A stretch of DNA of 64,000 nucleotides from Corythucha ciliata. Lineage: Eukaryota > Arthropoda > Insecta > Hemiptera > Tingidae. Made by a program: the position numbers and the translations under genes. The stretch lies in contig CM075943.1 in NCBI GenBank assembly GCA_038030265.1, positions 59,929,971 to 59,993,970 of the forward strand, read 5' to 3'. The notes under the pieces were generated by a model. That model ran no database searches and had not been told where the DNA came from. It saw only the letters and a program-made list of their open reading frames with translations. This document shows, piece after piece, positions 1 through 10,700 of this stretch (the stretch's first letter is position 1; each line of letters begins with the position of its first letter).

Positions 1-892
1 GTAATCGTCGATCTGCCATGCATGAATCCATGTTGGTGCGGGGACAAATGAGCTCCAACCAAGGGCATAACCCTTGATACAACAATCTTCTCCAAGATTT
101 TCGGGATGGTGGCCAGCGAGCAGACAGGCCGATACTCCTCTATTCTTGATTTGTCGCCCTTCTTAGGGATTGGTGTCACAAAGGAAGTCTTCCAAATCGG
201 AGGAACATCACCCAATGAAAGGGATCTATTGAATAGGATACTCAGAGGTCTGGAAATGCTGCCGGCACAATGCAGAAGAAGAATAGGGGGAACTCCATCG
301 GGACCCATTCCTTTAGTGGCATCAAGAGAGAGCAGTTCCTTCCTGACTTCCTCGATCGAGACAGAAAAAGAGCTATATGAGAAGGATGAGTAAGAATTGT
401 CATCAGACATGACGGTAGCTGAAGGAGGGTCGTAAACGGCTGAAAAATGCCGAGCAAACAGGTCGGCAATACCCACTGGATCACTGGCGACCTCATCACC
501 GAGATGCATCTCCCCCGGCATTGCCGAGTCCCTATTATCGGTTAAATAGTCAGGCAAATACACGCACCCAACCAACAATTTATGATCCGGAAGAGGCACA
601 AAAATCTGTTCGAGACTGGCAAACTGAAGCCGACATTGTATAGAACGTAACCCCGATGACACTCCCACGAGCACTCCACCTCCTGATGATTTGGCTGAAT
701 TAAGAGACGAACGATCAGATCTGTACAAATTATATGAAGATGATAAACCGAGCTCAGAAGATGCAACGGCAGAAGTCAACCATGTCTCGGTAAGCAACAG
801 GAGATCAGATGAGATAGTAGCAGATTGACTCTTGAACAAATCCAATTTGGTGTTAATCCCCCGGACATTCTGATAGAAAGCCGTGAGCTGAT
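1..892 (-). pseudogene. LINE ORF2 (endonuclease-RT), internally deleted
   Basis: Read leftwards from about 892, the frame gives the start of an APE-type endonuclease (FYQNVRGINTK, LLLTETWL, VGCVYLPDYL). It then passes near 530 directly into the region just before the RT (VGIADLFARHFSAVY) and RT motifs 0-1 (ATKGMGPDGVPP, PLSILFNRSLSLG, FVTPIPKKGDKS). Against the related LINE at 15915-17645, about 280 codons are missing at this junction, including most endonuclease catalytic residues. The reading frame is kept across the deletion. The RT palm would lie left of the window. Function is lost. Confidence 0.8.
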
Positions 893-1834
893 ACCGGAAG
901 AACGTCGAGTAGAGGGAATACGTGGTTGAGAAACAATCCTTGGGACGCCCCTTAAATAACGAATAGTTAACTCCTGCTCCCCACCATCTAGGCGACTCTT
1001 GAGTTCAGCCCTTAACCTGCGAAGCGACTCTCTCTCCATCAGAGTACGATCCTGGGAAATGGCCGGTGGGTCAGGCAGCTTACGGCTTTCCACAAGCACT
1101 CTTGAAGCAGTTAGAGGGGAGTCAAAAGTAACAACGAGTGGCCGGGGTCTAGTGGCATCAACCTTGCCGATCCGTGATACCTTCAAACAAGCGAAATCCA
1201 ATTCCACCGAGCAGCCTGATAACCTCTGTTGCAACAATACCCTGTGATCCGCCATCCGTAAGGAGGGGGAGGCCGCATTCGATTCAGTGATACCATAAAT
1301 CAACAAGTTAAAGGATCGACGCCGACGTTCATTGAGCTCACCAAGGGCCTCCTCCATGGCAAATGATCCAGTAGTCCCCACCAAAGACGCCGCCCCATCC
1401 TCAAGAGACTTAATCCGCTCACCCAGCCTCAGGTTTTTTAGAAAGTCAACATCAGATCTTAGGTCAGAGAGTTCGGAAGCGATCGCATCATACTTAGCCA
1501 AACACGAATCAATGCTGTGCTGCAAGTCGCTCATTTTATCGCACATCTCTCCCCTGAACTCCCTCAATTCTGACCGAATAGAGGAAGAAATAACCTCCTT
1601 TAACTCCTCGGCACTTAACGCATTCGATGCAGATGGAACAACGGTGACAGGCGAACCCGACCTTGAAGATTTACAGCTGGGGCATTTCCAACCCACCTTG
1701 ACTGGCTTAGACATCTTTCTAAAATTAGCCTCAGTTAAACCACCACAGCCGAAATGTACTGCGGTTTTGCATATCGAGCAATGAAGGGCATCCTCCATGA
1801 CAAGGGCGTCCTGACATCGATTGCAAACGGGCAT
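776..1834 (-). CDS. LINE ORF1 protein with N-terminal PHD finger
   Basis: The 352-aa frame starts with a C4-H-C3 zinc finger: Cys4, Cys7, Cys19, Cys22, His27, Cys30, Cys51 and Cys54, with Trp49 two residues before the last Cys pair. This spacing is that of a PHD finger, known from ORF1 of CR1/L2-type LINEs. Residues of roughly 75-155 are heptad-like and probably coiled coil. Residues of roughly 170-270 (containing FNLLIYGI and RPRPLVVTF) resemble the RRM-like RNA-binding part of such ORF1 proteins. The last 50 or so residues run in a different frame over the start of ORF2, so the natural C-terminus has been lost to a frameshift. The likely role is RNA binding in the retrotransposition RNP. 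The domain call is from Cys/His spacing; the RRM assignment is inference. Confidence 0.8.
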   Translation of the reverse strand: MPVCNRCQDALVMEDALHCSICKTAVHFGCGGLTEANFRKMSKPVKVGWKCPSCKSSRSGSPVTVVPSASNALSAEELKEVISSSIRSELREFRGEMCDKMSDLQHSIDSCLAKYDAIASELSDLRSDVDFLKNLRLGERIKSLEDGAASLVGTTGSFAMEEALGELNERRRRSFNLLIYGITESNAASPSLRMADHRVLLQQRLSGCSVELDFACLKVSRIGKVDATRPRPLVVTFDSPLTASRVLVESRKLPDPPAISQDRTLMERESLRRLRAELKSRLDGGEQELTIRYLRGVPRIVSQPRIPSTRRSSGISSRLSIRMSGGLTPNWICSRVNLLLSHLISCCLPRHG

Positions 1835-2220
1835 TGTAGTATTATTTGTTGTGAGAGCGATTGTTTGTATAAAGGTGATAAAGATGGTGAGGAGGATAAT
1901 ACAGGGAGGCGCAGACGAGAGGGGACCCAGCGAAGCGAACGAAGTGGGCGGAGCCGTTAGAACGGGGAGAAGATAAGGCGAAGACTACGAGGGGCCGAAT
2001 CAAGACAACGGGAACAATTAAAACTCTCGACGATTAACAAGTACGAATCATCGATAGTTCCCAGTAGAATAGTTCATACGAAAACAGCCGCGACACAAGC
2101 CGATTCAATATCCCGATTAGCAAGTTGAAACATCAAACCAAACAAAATATAATCGCGAAATCACTACGGAGCGTTGAGAGAACGATGTGCACTAGACGGA
2201 CTCTGAACATTTACTCTTTT

Positions 2221-2360
2221 GCTGTAGCTTGACCTTTTCTGTGGTTTGACCTTGCTGAGGTTGGACCTTTACTGTGGTTGGAGCTCTGCTGAGGTTGTAC
2301 TTTGGCTGGTTGTGACTGTGGTTAGAATTTTTTGTAGTTTGAGCTTTGCTATTGTTAGAC
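2221..2360 (+). repeat. Degenerate tandem repeat, 17-18 bp unit
   Basis: About eight units built on the word CTGTGGTTTGACCTTT follow one another with substitutions and small length changes. One or two more units occur at about 2546-2600. The reverse complement of the same unit occurs at 30068-30121. No coding potential is seen. Confidence 0.6.
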
Positions 2361-2599
2361 TAGATAGTGCTAGGAACGGGACGTGCACCGTCTGGGACAC
2401 GTGCGGCAAGTAAAATATGTTTCTCAAATGGGAATTGAGAGGCTCGTTCACACATATCCGGCATGTGACCGTTCAATTTCTATTGAGATAATGTTTTTTT
2501 TGGCCGGACGGGGCACGTCTCGTTCACGGCACTGATGTGTGTGAATAGACCTTAATGCGGTTGGGCCTTTTTGCTGTGATTAGAACTTTGGTGTGTTTT

Positions 2600-4007
2600 G
2601 GCCATCTTTTTGGTTTCAAAGTTTGGTTGTGGACGCAGGCCAGTTGAGAAAGAGCGAGGTTAGGTCCTAGGATGCTCATATTAAGGTCGGATCTTGGAAA
2701 TCGTAAAGAAGGGACGAAAATAAAATGAGAAATAAAAGTAATGGGCCCAGAGTTCTGCATGAAAATCAAGTTTTCTCAACGATCTTGAACATATTCGGCA
2801 CCGTAGCCATTCACTAATAGCGTTTTCAATTTGCATAAAATTCAGCTCTGAGGCCCAGCATTTCCACCCGTCTTCTCCATTAACACAATAATTGATATAA
2901 TTCAGAGAAGACGGTAGAAATGTTCCAGAGCTTAATTTTTCGCAAATAAAAAACGCTATCAAACGATGTTGTGATTTGCGGGGGAAGGGGGCATTCTGTG
3001 AAATGGCCCCATTGAGTTTTCGTCCTTGCGACCCTCTTTTAGGTCCTGATTGAAACTAGTCTGGTGGTTTGAGCTAGTTAAGAACTTCATGTATCCTGCG
3101 AATCCCGCCTTTCTCCTTCTTCTGCTATGTAATTTGCTAGGCTTTTCAGTAATAAAACTTGGGACACAGAGATAAAATAAAGAATGAGGACAAAGACCTT
3201 GTAAGAACAATTTTATAGCATTTCTGCGTTTGACGCTGACTACCCCAAGTTTATACAATACTTCTTCTCCCCCTAGGAAATTAAAATATTTTTTTCTACT
3301 TTTGGGAAATTATGGTGCTCCGTGCTCATTCTCCCGGCATTAATCATTCATATAAAATGTGCACGCAAACGAACGATCCCGCTTTCCGGGCGGCACGGTT
3401 CAGAATAGCGAAGGCTATTTTTAATATTCATTTTTGTAATGGATCCCACACACTTTCAAAGTAACGTCGCTAGAAGAAAGGACTGGCATTATACCGCAGA
3501 ATGAAGTGATAGCGTCTGCCACAGAACAATTTATTTCTACCTGTTCTCTCCGAATTTATACAAAATAATTTTAATGGAGAAGAAGGGTGTAAATGAACTG
3601 CTCCGGAGCAGAATTTTATACAAATTATGGTAAACGCTATACGTTTTTTGTTCAAAAATATGCTCGGGTGCTTTGATCAAAAAACTTACTCGTGTAAAAT
3701 GGGTAAGAATGAGTGCTTTATATTTTAGGTAAAAAAAAAAATGAGTTCACTATTCATGTCTTTTTGTTACTAATTTGCCAGTAGTGTACAAAATTCTTTC
3801 ACTTCTTTTAATTGTAGCATTTTTTTTTCTAATAACAAATTCACAAAATGCATGCATTTTACCTATTGGGTACTGTTTCCTCCCTTGAATTAATGTTGTT
3901 CGTATTTATCATGTATGACCGATTTTTTTGTGATTTCTAGCTCACTATAAAATGAGAGAGAGATTTGATTTGCTGTGCACTTTGCTTTATTTGTGTGTGG
4001 TTGTCAG
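2600..4007 (+). other. Intron sequence, no gene found
   Basis: AT-rich intronic sequence before the first visible ankyrin exon. Only short frames occur, with no recognisable domain. The polypyrimidine tract and the acceptor TTGTCAG end at 4007. Confidence 0.5.
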
Positions 4008-4730
4008 GTGATGTTCTCGGCCTTGAGTATGGCTTTACTCCTGCACATCCTCATGTCTATCTACCCTACTTTAAGGCTGACTCCATGTTTGCCCGTAAGT
4101 TGGTTGTAGAAATTCAATCTTTTGTACAATTTTCTCCTCCCATCTCTTCCACTTTTTTTTTTTGTCGCATGCTTGTGAATCTATGTAGGGAGTCATAGGT
4201 CGTTCGCGAGAATACATCAATCAAAGTGACAATTTTTTCGGATATTTAAAGGTTTTTTTTGTTTTCTCTGTATTGTCTTTAGGCGAGGACACGATGCTAG
4301 GCGAGCAGCCCTATCACTATTTGACTGTCGATGAAATGAAAGGACTCGGCGATGATTCACTCCCAATCGACGTTACACGAGACGAGCGGGACAACCGTGA
4401 CATGGGTAAAAAAAAATAAACCTCTGTTTCAAATCATATTTTGATATAGTTCGACCTAATATTAATTGACTGGTCGCACATTTGACCAGGATTTCCAACA
4501 GCTATTGACGATCCAGTTAGTCCGCAGCATATGAAAGAATCGTACGCGTCTTTCACTGCCACGGACAATGTGGACATAACTAGACATCCCCAGCATATTG
4601 GGTACGACCATCGCCATCTAGCATTTTACCCCTTAAACTAAATTTGAACTGAATGAAAACTAAACAACCAATAACCAATTATTTTTCATGCTTTCACTCA
4701 CGCTTCGCTTAGGAAATTGCAATGGAAAAA
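4008..4730 (+). CDS. Ankyrin exons 1-4 in window: linker between repeats and ZU5
   Basis: Four small exons (87, 123, 112 and 18 nt) encode the linker after the ankyrin repeats. Readable words are [36 protein letters not shown] and [12 protein letters not shown]. The conserved [15 protein letters not shown] segment marks the end of the linker in invertebrate ankyrins. The fourth exon is an 18-nt microexon (4713-4730), preceded by CGCTTAG and followed by GTAAGTTT. Joined to the next exon it gives [18 protein letters not shown], the normal ankyrin entry into ZU5, so the microexon is very likely real. Every junction keeps phase (donors after 4094, 4405, 4601 and 4730). Confidence 0.92.
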
Positions 4731-7700
4731 GTAAGTTTCATTTAATCGAACAAAAACGTTTCAAACGCCTTAGGAGATTGTGAGTTATCTCTTAAATTGC
4801 GGAGGTTTATAAAAATTGCAAAAATTTGCGTTGAAGGGGCTTGATCAAACTTAGTTCTGGCGCTATGAGAACCTCAAAATCGAATTCAAGGTTTTCCATA
4901 CATAGAAGAAACATTGTTTAGACGAGTCTGATCGTTCATTGTCGTTAATTTCCGGATAAAACTTTAAAACGGTTATTTAGGCGTAAGAACTCTTTTAATC
5001 TCATGTGCAGACACGTATTTACTCTGCAAGTAGTAAGCAAACCGACCGATTTCATTAGGAAAAACAGGCTGGTCAGTAAAATTCAAAAATGTTCATTGCG
5101 TGGGGAACATGACGCCATTTTGTCGTATTGGCGCCAAACTCTGACTGTACTACGCAAGTACTCTTCCCTAAAAATACTGGAAAAGATCATGATTCCCGCC
5201 CTAAAAATGGCTTGATAAACCATTCAAACGCTAAAAATAGCCAAACTGACAATTTCCGCAGTAAAAATGGACTCTACGTGCCATGAAAATGGCTAAATTG
5301 GCGAGTCGCGCCCTTTACAGATTATTCCAACCCTAAAATTTTCAAAATCCACCTTTTGCACGTCCAGAATGTCCAAACTGACCTTGACAGTACTAATTGC
5401 GTCATATAAATAGTGAAACGGACGATTCATGCCTTGAAAATGGCGAGTTCCACTTTTAAAACGGCTAAACTGGTCCTTACGGGCTGACGATTCGCGCCAT
5501 GTAAAAGCCTGAATAGTTAATTATACAGCCCTGAAAATGGCGCCAGAAATGGCCGAACTGACCATTCTCGCGTTGGTTTAACGTAGGTACTACTTCGTGC
5601 TTGATAAATGATAAAACTCGTCGTGATAATGAGCTCTGAAAACGGCAAAACTGACAATGCAAGTCATGAAATCGGCAAAACTAACTCTATTTGCACTCTA
5701 AGAAAATAATCACAACTGACGATGGCCAAAATGGCCAAATGACAATTCGCGCCTAGGAAATGGCTGAAATGCCAATTCCCGCTCTAAAAACGTCAAAATT
5801 TACTATTCGGACCTTTTAAAAGGGGACAATTCGTGCCCCGAAATATATCTCATCGGCTTTTCACTTTCTTATCAACGACGATACTGATAATTTGCGTTCT
5901 AGAAATAGCAAACTGGCCATTATCGCACCCTAAAAAATGGCTTAACGGACTATTCGCGCCATAAAAATGTCAAAACTGGCTATTTAAGCCCACGGTCGGT
6001 TTAATGGTGAAAATCGCTAAACTGAGTCGGCACACTATAATAGACTAAAATCACGGATTTGTGGCATGAAAACATCACACTGTATCCAAGTCATGCCTAA
6101 GAAATTACCATACCGGCAGTTTGCATCATAAAAATGACTTAAATAGATATTCACGCCTTAAAATTTGTTTAACTGACCCTATGTGGCCTATGAATGAATA
6201 AACTGGAAATTCAAGCTTCGAAAAGGCCTCTACACCTGCCCTGAAAATGGCCAAAATGACAATTCGCGCCCAGGAAATGGCTAAACTACCTTTTTCCCAC
6301 TCTAAAAACGGCAAAATTGAATATTCGGACCTTAAAAGGAGACGATTCGCGCCCCGAAAATATCTCATCGGCTTTTCACTTTCTTATCAACGACGATACT
6401 GACAATGGCATGCCCTAAAAATTACCATATCGGCAGTTTTGCATAATAAAAATGACTTAACTGGCTGTTCACACCTTAAAATTCGTCTAACTGACTTTAT
6501 GCGGCCTATAAATGGTTAAACTGACGATTCGCGCTTTGAAAAACCCTCAACAGATTATGGCAAAATCCACCGTTCGCGCGTCAAAAATGGCCAAATTGGG
6601 CCTTTACGCCTTCAAAATATCCAAACTGATTATTCATGCCCTGACAATGACATTCTCGTACTAACAATTCACATTCTCGAAAAAAAAAAGAGGCCAAACT
6701 GATCATTTGCGCGCCTTACATAGACAATAGACGATTTCCGTCTTCGCTATTCGCCCCCCCCCCCCGTAAAAACGATAAACTGACCACTGGCGTTTGCGCG
6801 CCGAGCATACGGGCCGCCGTCCCAACCTTACCAACCCCTCGTTGGTTTAACGCGCTCTAAAAGGACTTGATATTGAATAAACTGACTACTTTCGCGCTAT
6901 AAAACTGCTTGACTGGGCAAATCAAGCCCTAAAATGACTGAACGGGCCATTAATGTCCTACTACAGCGCTTCTTCGCAATTTCATCAGCGAATTAGCTAT
7001 TTTCCGTCATTTTAGCCGCGAATTAGCGGTTTTTCTCAATTTAGCCGCGAACTTTTCTCAGTGTTTGCCCTAAATTAGCGCTATTTGCTAACTGGTCACG
7101 AAGTTGCTTCCGGAAACCGCGGCTTGCTAATTTCTTTTGATTAGCACATATTTTCAAATTAACCCTGAATTAGCCATTTATTTTTATTGTAACCACACAT
7201 TCGCGTTTTTCGTAACTTTTGCCGCTAAACTTACAGATTTTCCCGAATTTTCCCCAAATTTTCGCCGCGAATTACCTAAAGTTCTTTCTGAATTTGGCCG
7301 TCGATTAGCTGTTTTTTTCTCACTTTCAGGCACAAAGTTACCTTCAGAAGACGCAAATTTGACGTTTTCTCCGTTTAACCGTTAATTATAGTTTTTTCCT
7401 TACTTTTGCTCTTCTTCTCAATTTTTTGCGGTGAATTAGCCACTAATTAGCGATTTTACTCCGTTTTAGCCGTTAATTAGCTATTTTTATGAATTTTTGC
7501 GGTAAATTCGTGTTTTTCCTAACGCTACCGAGCGATTTTTCTGAATTTCATCCGAATTTGCTTCGAATTGAGCGATTTTTTTTCGCTTTTATTTGCTAAG
7601 AATATGAATTAGCGCTTTTTCTCAGTTTGAGACCGAATTCAGAAAGCCAAAAATTGTCATTTCCACACTTCCATAGTCTCTAATTAGCACTTTTTCTTTA

Positions 7701-10700
7701 CTTTATCCGTGGAAGCTTTAGCCGCCAAGTAGTGATAAGTACTTTTTTTAGTTTTAGCCAGTGGCGGATCTAGGATTTCATCTTGGGAGGGGTCCTACTA
7801 TGAGCCCCTCTTTTTTTTCTTGAGTTTCAGCCGCAAACTTGTCTCTACAGGAACCGTGAATCGGTGTTTACTCAATTTTAGCCGTGAATTAGAGGATTTT
7901 TTTTTTTCAAATTTAACCGAGATTTATCGTTTCTCTCTATTTTAGCAGCGAATAAGCGCTTCTTATACCCACACCCACCAAGGCCGTGCATTTTCCCTTT
8001 TTTAAGCAGCGAATAAGCTCTTTATCTTAATTTTAGACGGAAATTAGCGGTTTGCCTCAGTTTTAGCAACGAGTTAAAGTTCCCACCTCACTATTTTAGC
8101 GTTTTTCTTCACTTCTTAGTCATCCGAATTAGCGTTTTTTATTTTTGCCGAGAATTATTTCTGAATTTTAGCTGTGAATTATTCCTCAATTTCACCCCTG
8201 AATCACCGCTTTTAATCAATTTCAGCTCCGAGTTGGAGGAATTTCAGTATAATCCGTGAATTGGCACTTTCTTCCATTTAGCTCCGAATCAGCGCTTTAT
8301 TGTAATATTAGCCGCGAATTAACGCATTGTCTCCATTTCAGCCGGGAATTAGCGGTCAGAGGATCAGTTTTAGTCGTGAACAAGCGCGATTTCCGAATAC
8401 ATCGGTGAATTATCGTTTTTTTTTTCAATTTTAGCTTTACATGCCGTGAATTAGCGCTATATCTCATTTTAGCCGCGAGTTATATTCCCAGTGTTAGCGT
8501 TGGATTATTTCTTAATTTTAGCCGCGAATCGCCGCATTCCTCACTCTTAGCTGTACATTAGCGCATTTTCTCGAATTGGTCAGCGAATTAGCATCTTTCT
8601 CCGTTCAAAGCTGATGATAAGCGCTTTTTGCCAAAATTAGACAGGAGTTTAAGATTTCATTATCATTATTTTAGCTGCAAATGAGCGTTCTACATCAATT
8701 TTAGGCCGGAATTAGCGGTTTGTCTCAGTTTTAGCTGTGAATAGCGGGTTTTTGATGACATTGTGTCCGTGAATTAGCTTTTTTCTTAATTTTTGCCGCG
8801 ATTCAAGTGCTTTATCCCAATTTTAGTCGATAATTATTTCTCAAAGTCAACTGCGAATTATCGCGTTTGCTTAATTTTAACCGTGAATTAGCGGATTTTC
8901 TCAAATTGATCCGCGAATTGGCTGCGAATGAGCGGTTTACTTTAATTCTAGGAGGAAATTTAGCAGATTTTCTCAGTTTTAGCCGCAAATTAGGTGGTTT
9001 TCTTTTCAATCCCGTTGTTGCTTCGAGAAATCACGAATTAGCGTTTTTGAGCCTGCTGAGTGATGGACGACTGCAGCTTTTTCTCAATTTTATAGCGGCG
9101 AATTAGCGCCTTTTTCAATTATCGCCGGACACAAGTGTTTTTTTATATTTTTAGCCACAAATTAGTGATTTAATTAGTTTTATACTATGAGCAAGCGCTT
9201 TTCCGTTATTTCAGCCACAGATTTTAGTGCTTTTCCCCGCATACTTGCCCCAAGGCTAGCACATTAGAACGCCTTCTAAATGTTTTTCGTCGTTTAAAGG
9301 CCTATAGAAAGTTGGGATTAGCGTATTTTCTCTGTTCTGTGGGCGACGTTGTCTTCAGATATCTCGAATTTCTGTATTTTTCTTACTTTAATTGACAAAT
9401 GAGCGCTTGTTCTCAATATTTGCCGTTAATGAACGCTTTAAAACCTAAAAATCCATATTTTTCATGTTAAAGCATTTCAGTGCCCCCCCCCCCACCACTC
9501 AAATGGAGGCCTCACCATCATCATCGATGCACTGTGGCACTGGCTGTTACATTGTGAACGATGGTAAGGGTAGATGGAGGGGTGTCATATTTACAGCTCC
9601 CCCTTTTACAGTACTTTAGTGCGAGAAAAGTTAAATAAATCTCTTATTGGTACGGCGATCAATAAATTATAGCAGACACCATCTTCTTAGTGGGGGGTTT
9701 GAACCCCCAAAACCCACCCCGTAAATCCGCCACTGGTTTTAACCGTCATTTAGCGCTTTTTCTCACTTCTGTCTTGAATCAGTAGCGTACCAAGAGAGGA
9801 GCGAGGGGGGGGGGCCCGAAAAGCTTTAAGGTGGAAAAATGGGGATTTTTATAGGTTCTATGTTCACATGTGTATAGGTATACGTGAAAACGAGTTTTAG
9901 GCACGCGATTGGTCTCGCTGTTTCAACGATTTTCAAATTGAACGTTGCAGCTGATCAACAAAAAGTGCAGCTGAATATTCGATTTAGCCCACAAAAGCGC
10001 TAATCTGAAAGCTCAAATTGAGGGAAAACGCGGCCTTCTGGGGGTAATAAATTCGGGGCTAAAATTGATCTAACTGACAAAGTCGCAAAAACTCACCCAC
10101 TCGCGGATAAGAAAAGCCTCTTATTGTCATTCGCGGCTAATTTTTAGAAAAATTACTGTAACGGCTAATTAGCTGTTAAAATTGGGACAAAATTTGAGAA
10201 AAATAGCTAATTCGCTAATGAAATCGACAAAAAGCGCTTCTTAGCGGCTAAACTTGGAACAGTCCTATTTCGAGGACTCAACTGAAAAGAATCGCTAATT
10301 AATTCTGAAATCTGATAATTTGCATATAAAGTCTGGCAAAAATGTTAATTCGCGGATACAAATGAAAAAAAAAACGGCTAATTCACGGATAAAATTGAGA
10401 AAAACGTTCACGACTAAAATTCAGTAATAACCCTGATTCGCGGCTAAAATTTTGGAAAACGCAAATCCGAGGCTTCTGTAGGTAACTTCGGACTTAAAAC
10501 TGAAAAAAGCGTAATCCATAGTTAAAAGTTGAAAAAAAATTGTTAATGCGGGGCAAAAATAGTTCATACACCGCTCACTTCTGCGGCTGAAATTAACGAT
10601 AAGCGATGCACTTGAAGCGAAAAAGTGCTAGTTCACTGCTAAAAATCGCTAATTTGCTGCAAAAATCGAGGAAATCTTTAAATTCATGGCAAAAATTCCA

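Larger units (their letters stand above)
1..2000 (-). mobile_element. CR1/Jockey-type LINE, running off the left edge
   Basis: A non-LTR retrotransposon lies on the minus strand, with ORF1 (776-1834) upstream of an endonuclease-reverse transcriptase ORF2 that continues past position 1. The 5' end is not sharply defined; 2000 is an estimate, because only noncoding sequence follows the ORF1 start. ORF2 has lost the middle of the element, so this copy is dead. Its RT words (RHFSAVYDPP, KGMGPDGVPPILL) closely resemble those of the LINE at 14.9-17.8 kb, so both probably belong to one family. It sits in the intron upstream of the first visible ankyrin exon, in antisense orientation. Confidence 0.85.

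Noticed and set aside
1332..1784. A 150-codon plus-strand frame opposite the LINE ORF1
   Set aside because: It is the antisense of the PHD-ORF1 frame and has no recognisable domain of its own.
8812..9106. Overlapping short frames on both strands with repetitive protein sequence
   Set aside because: They are translations of the 30-bp repeat units and have no independent coding evidence.
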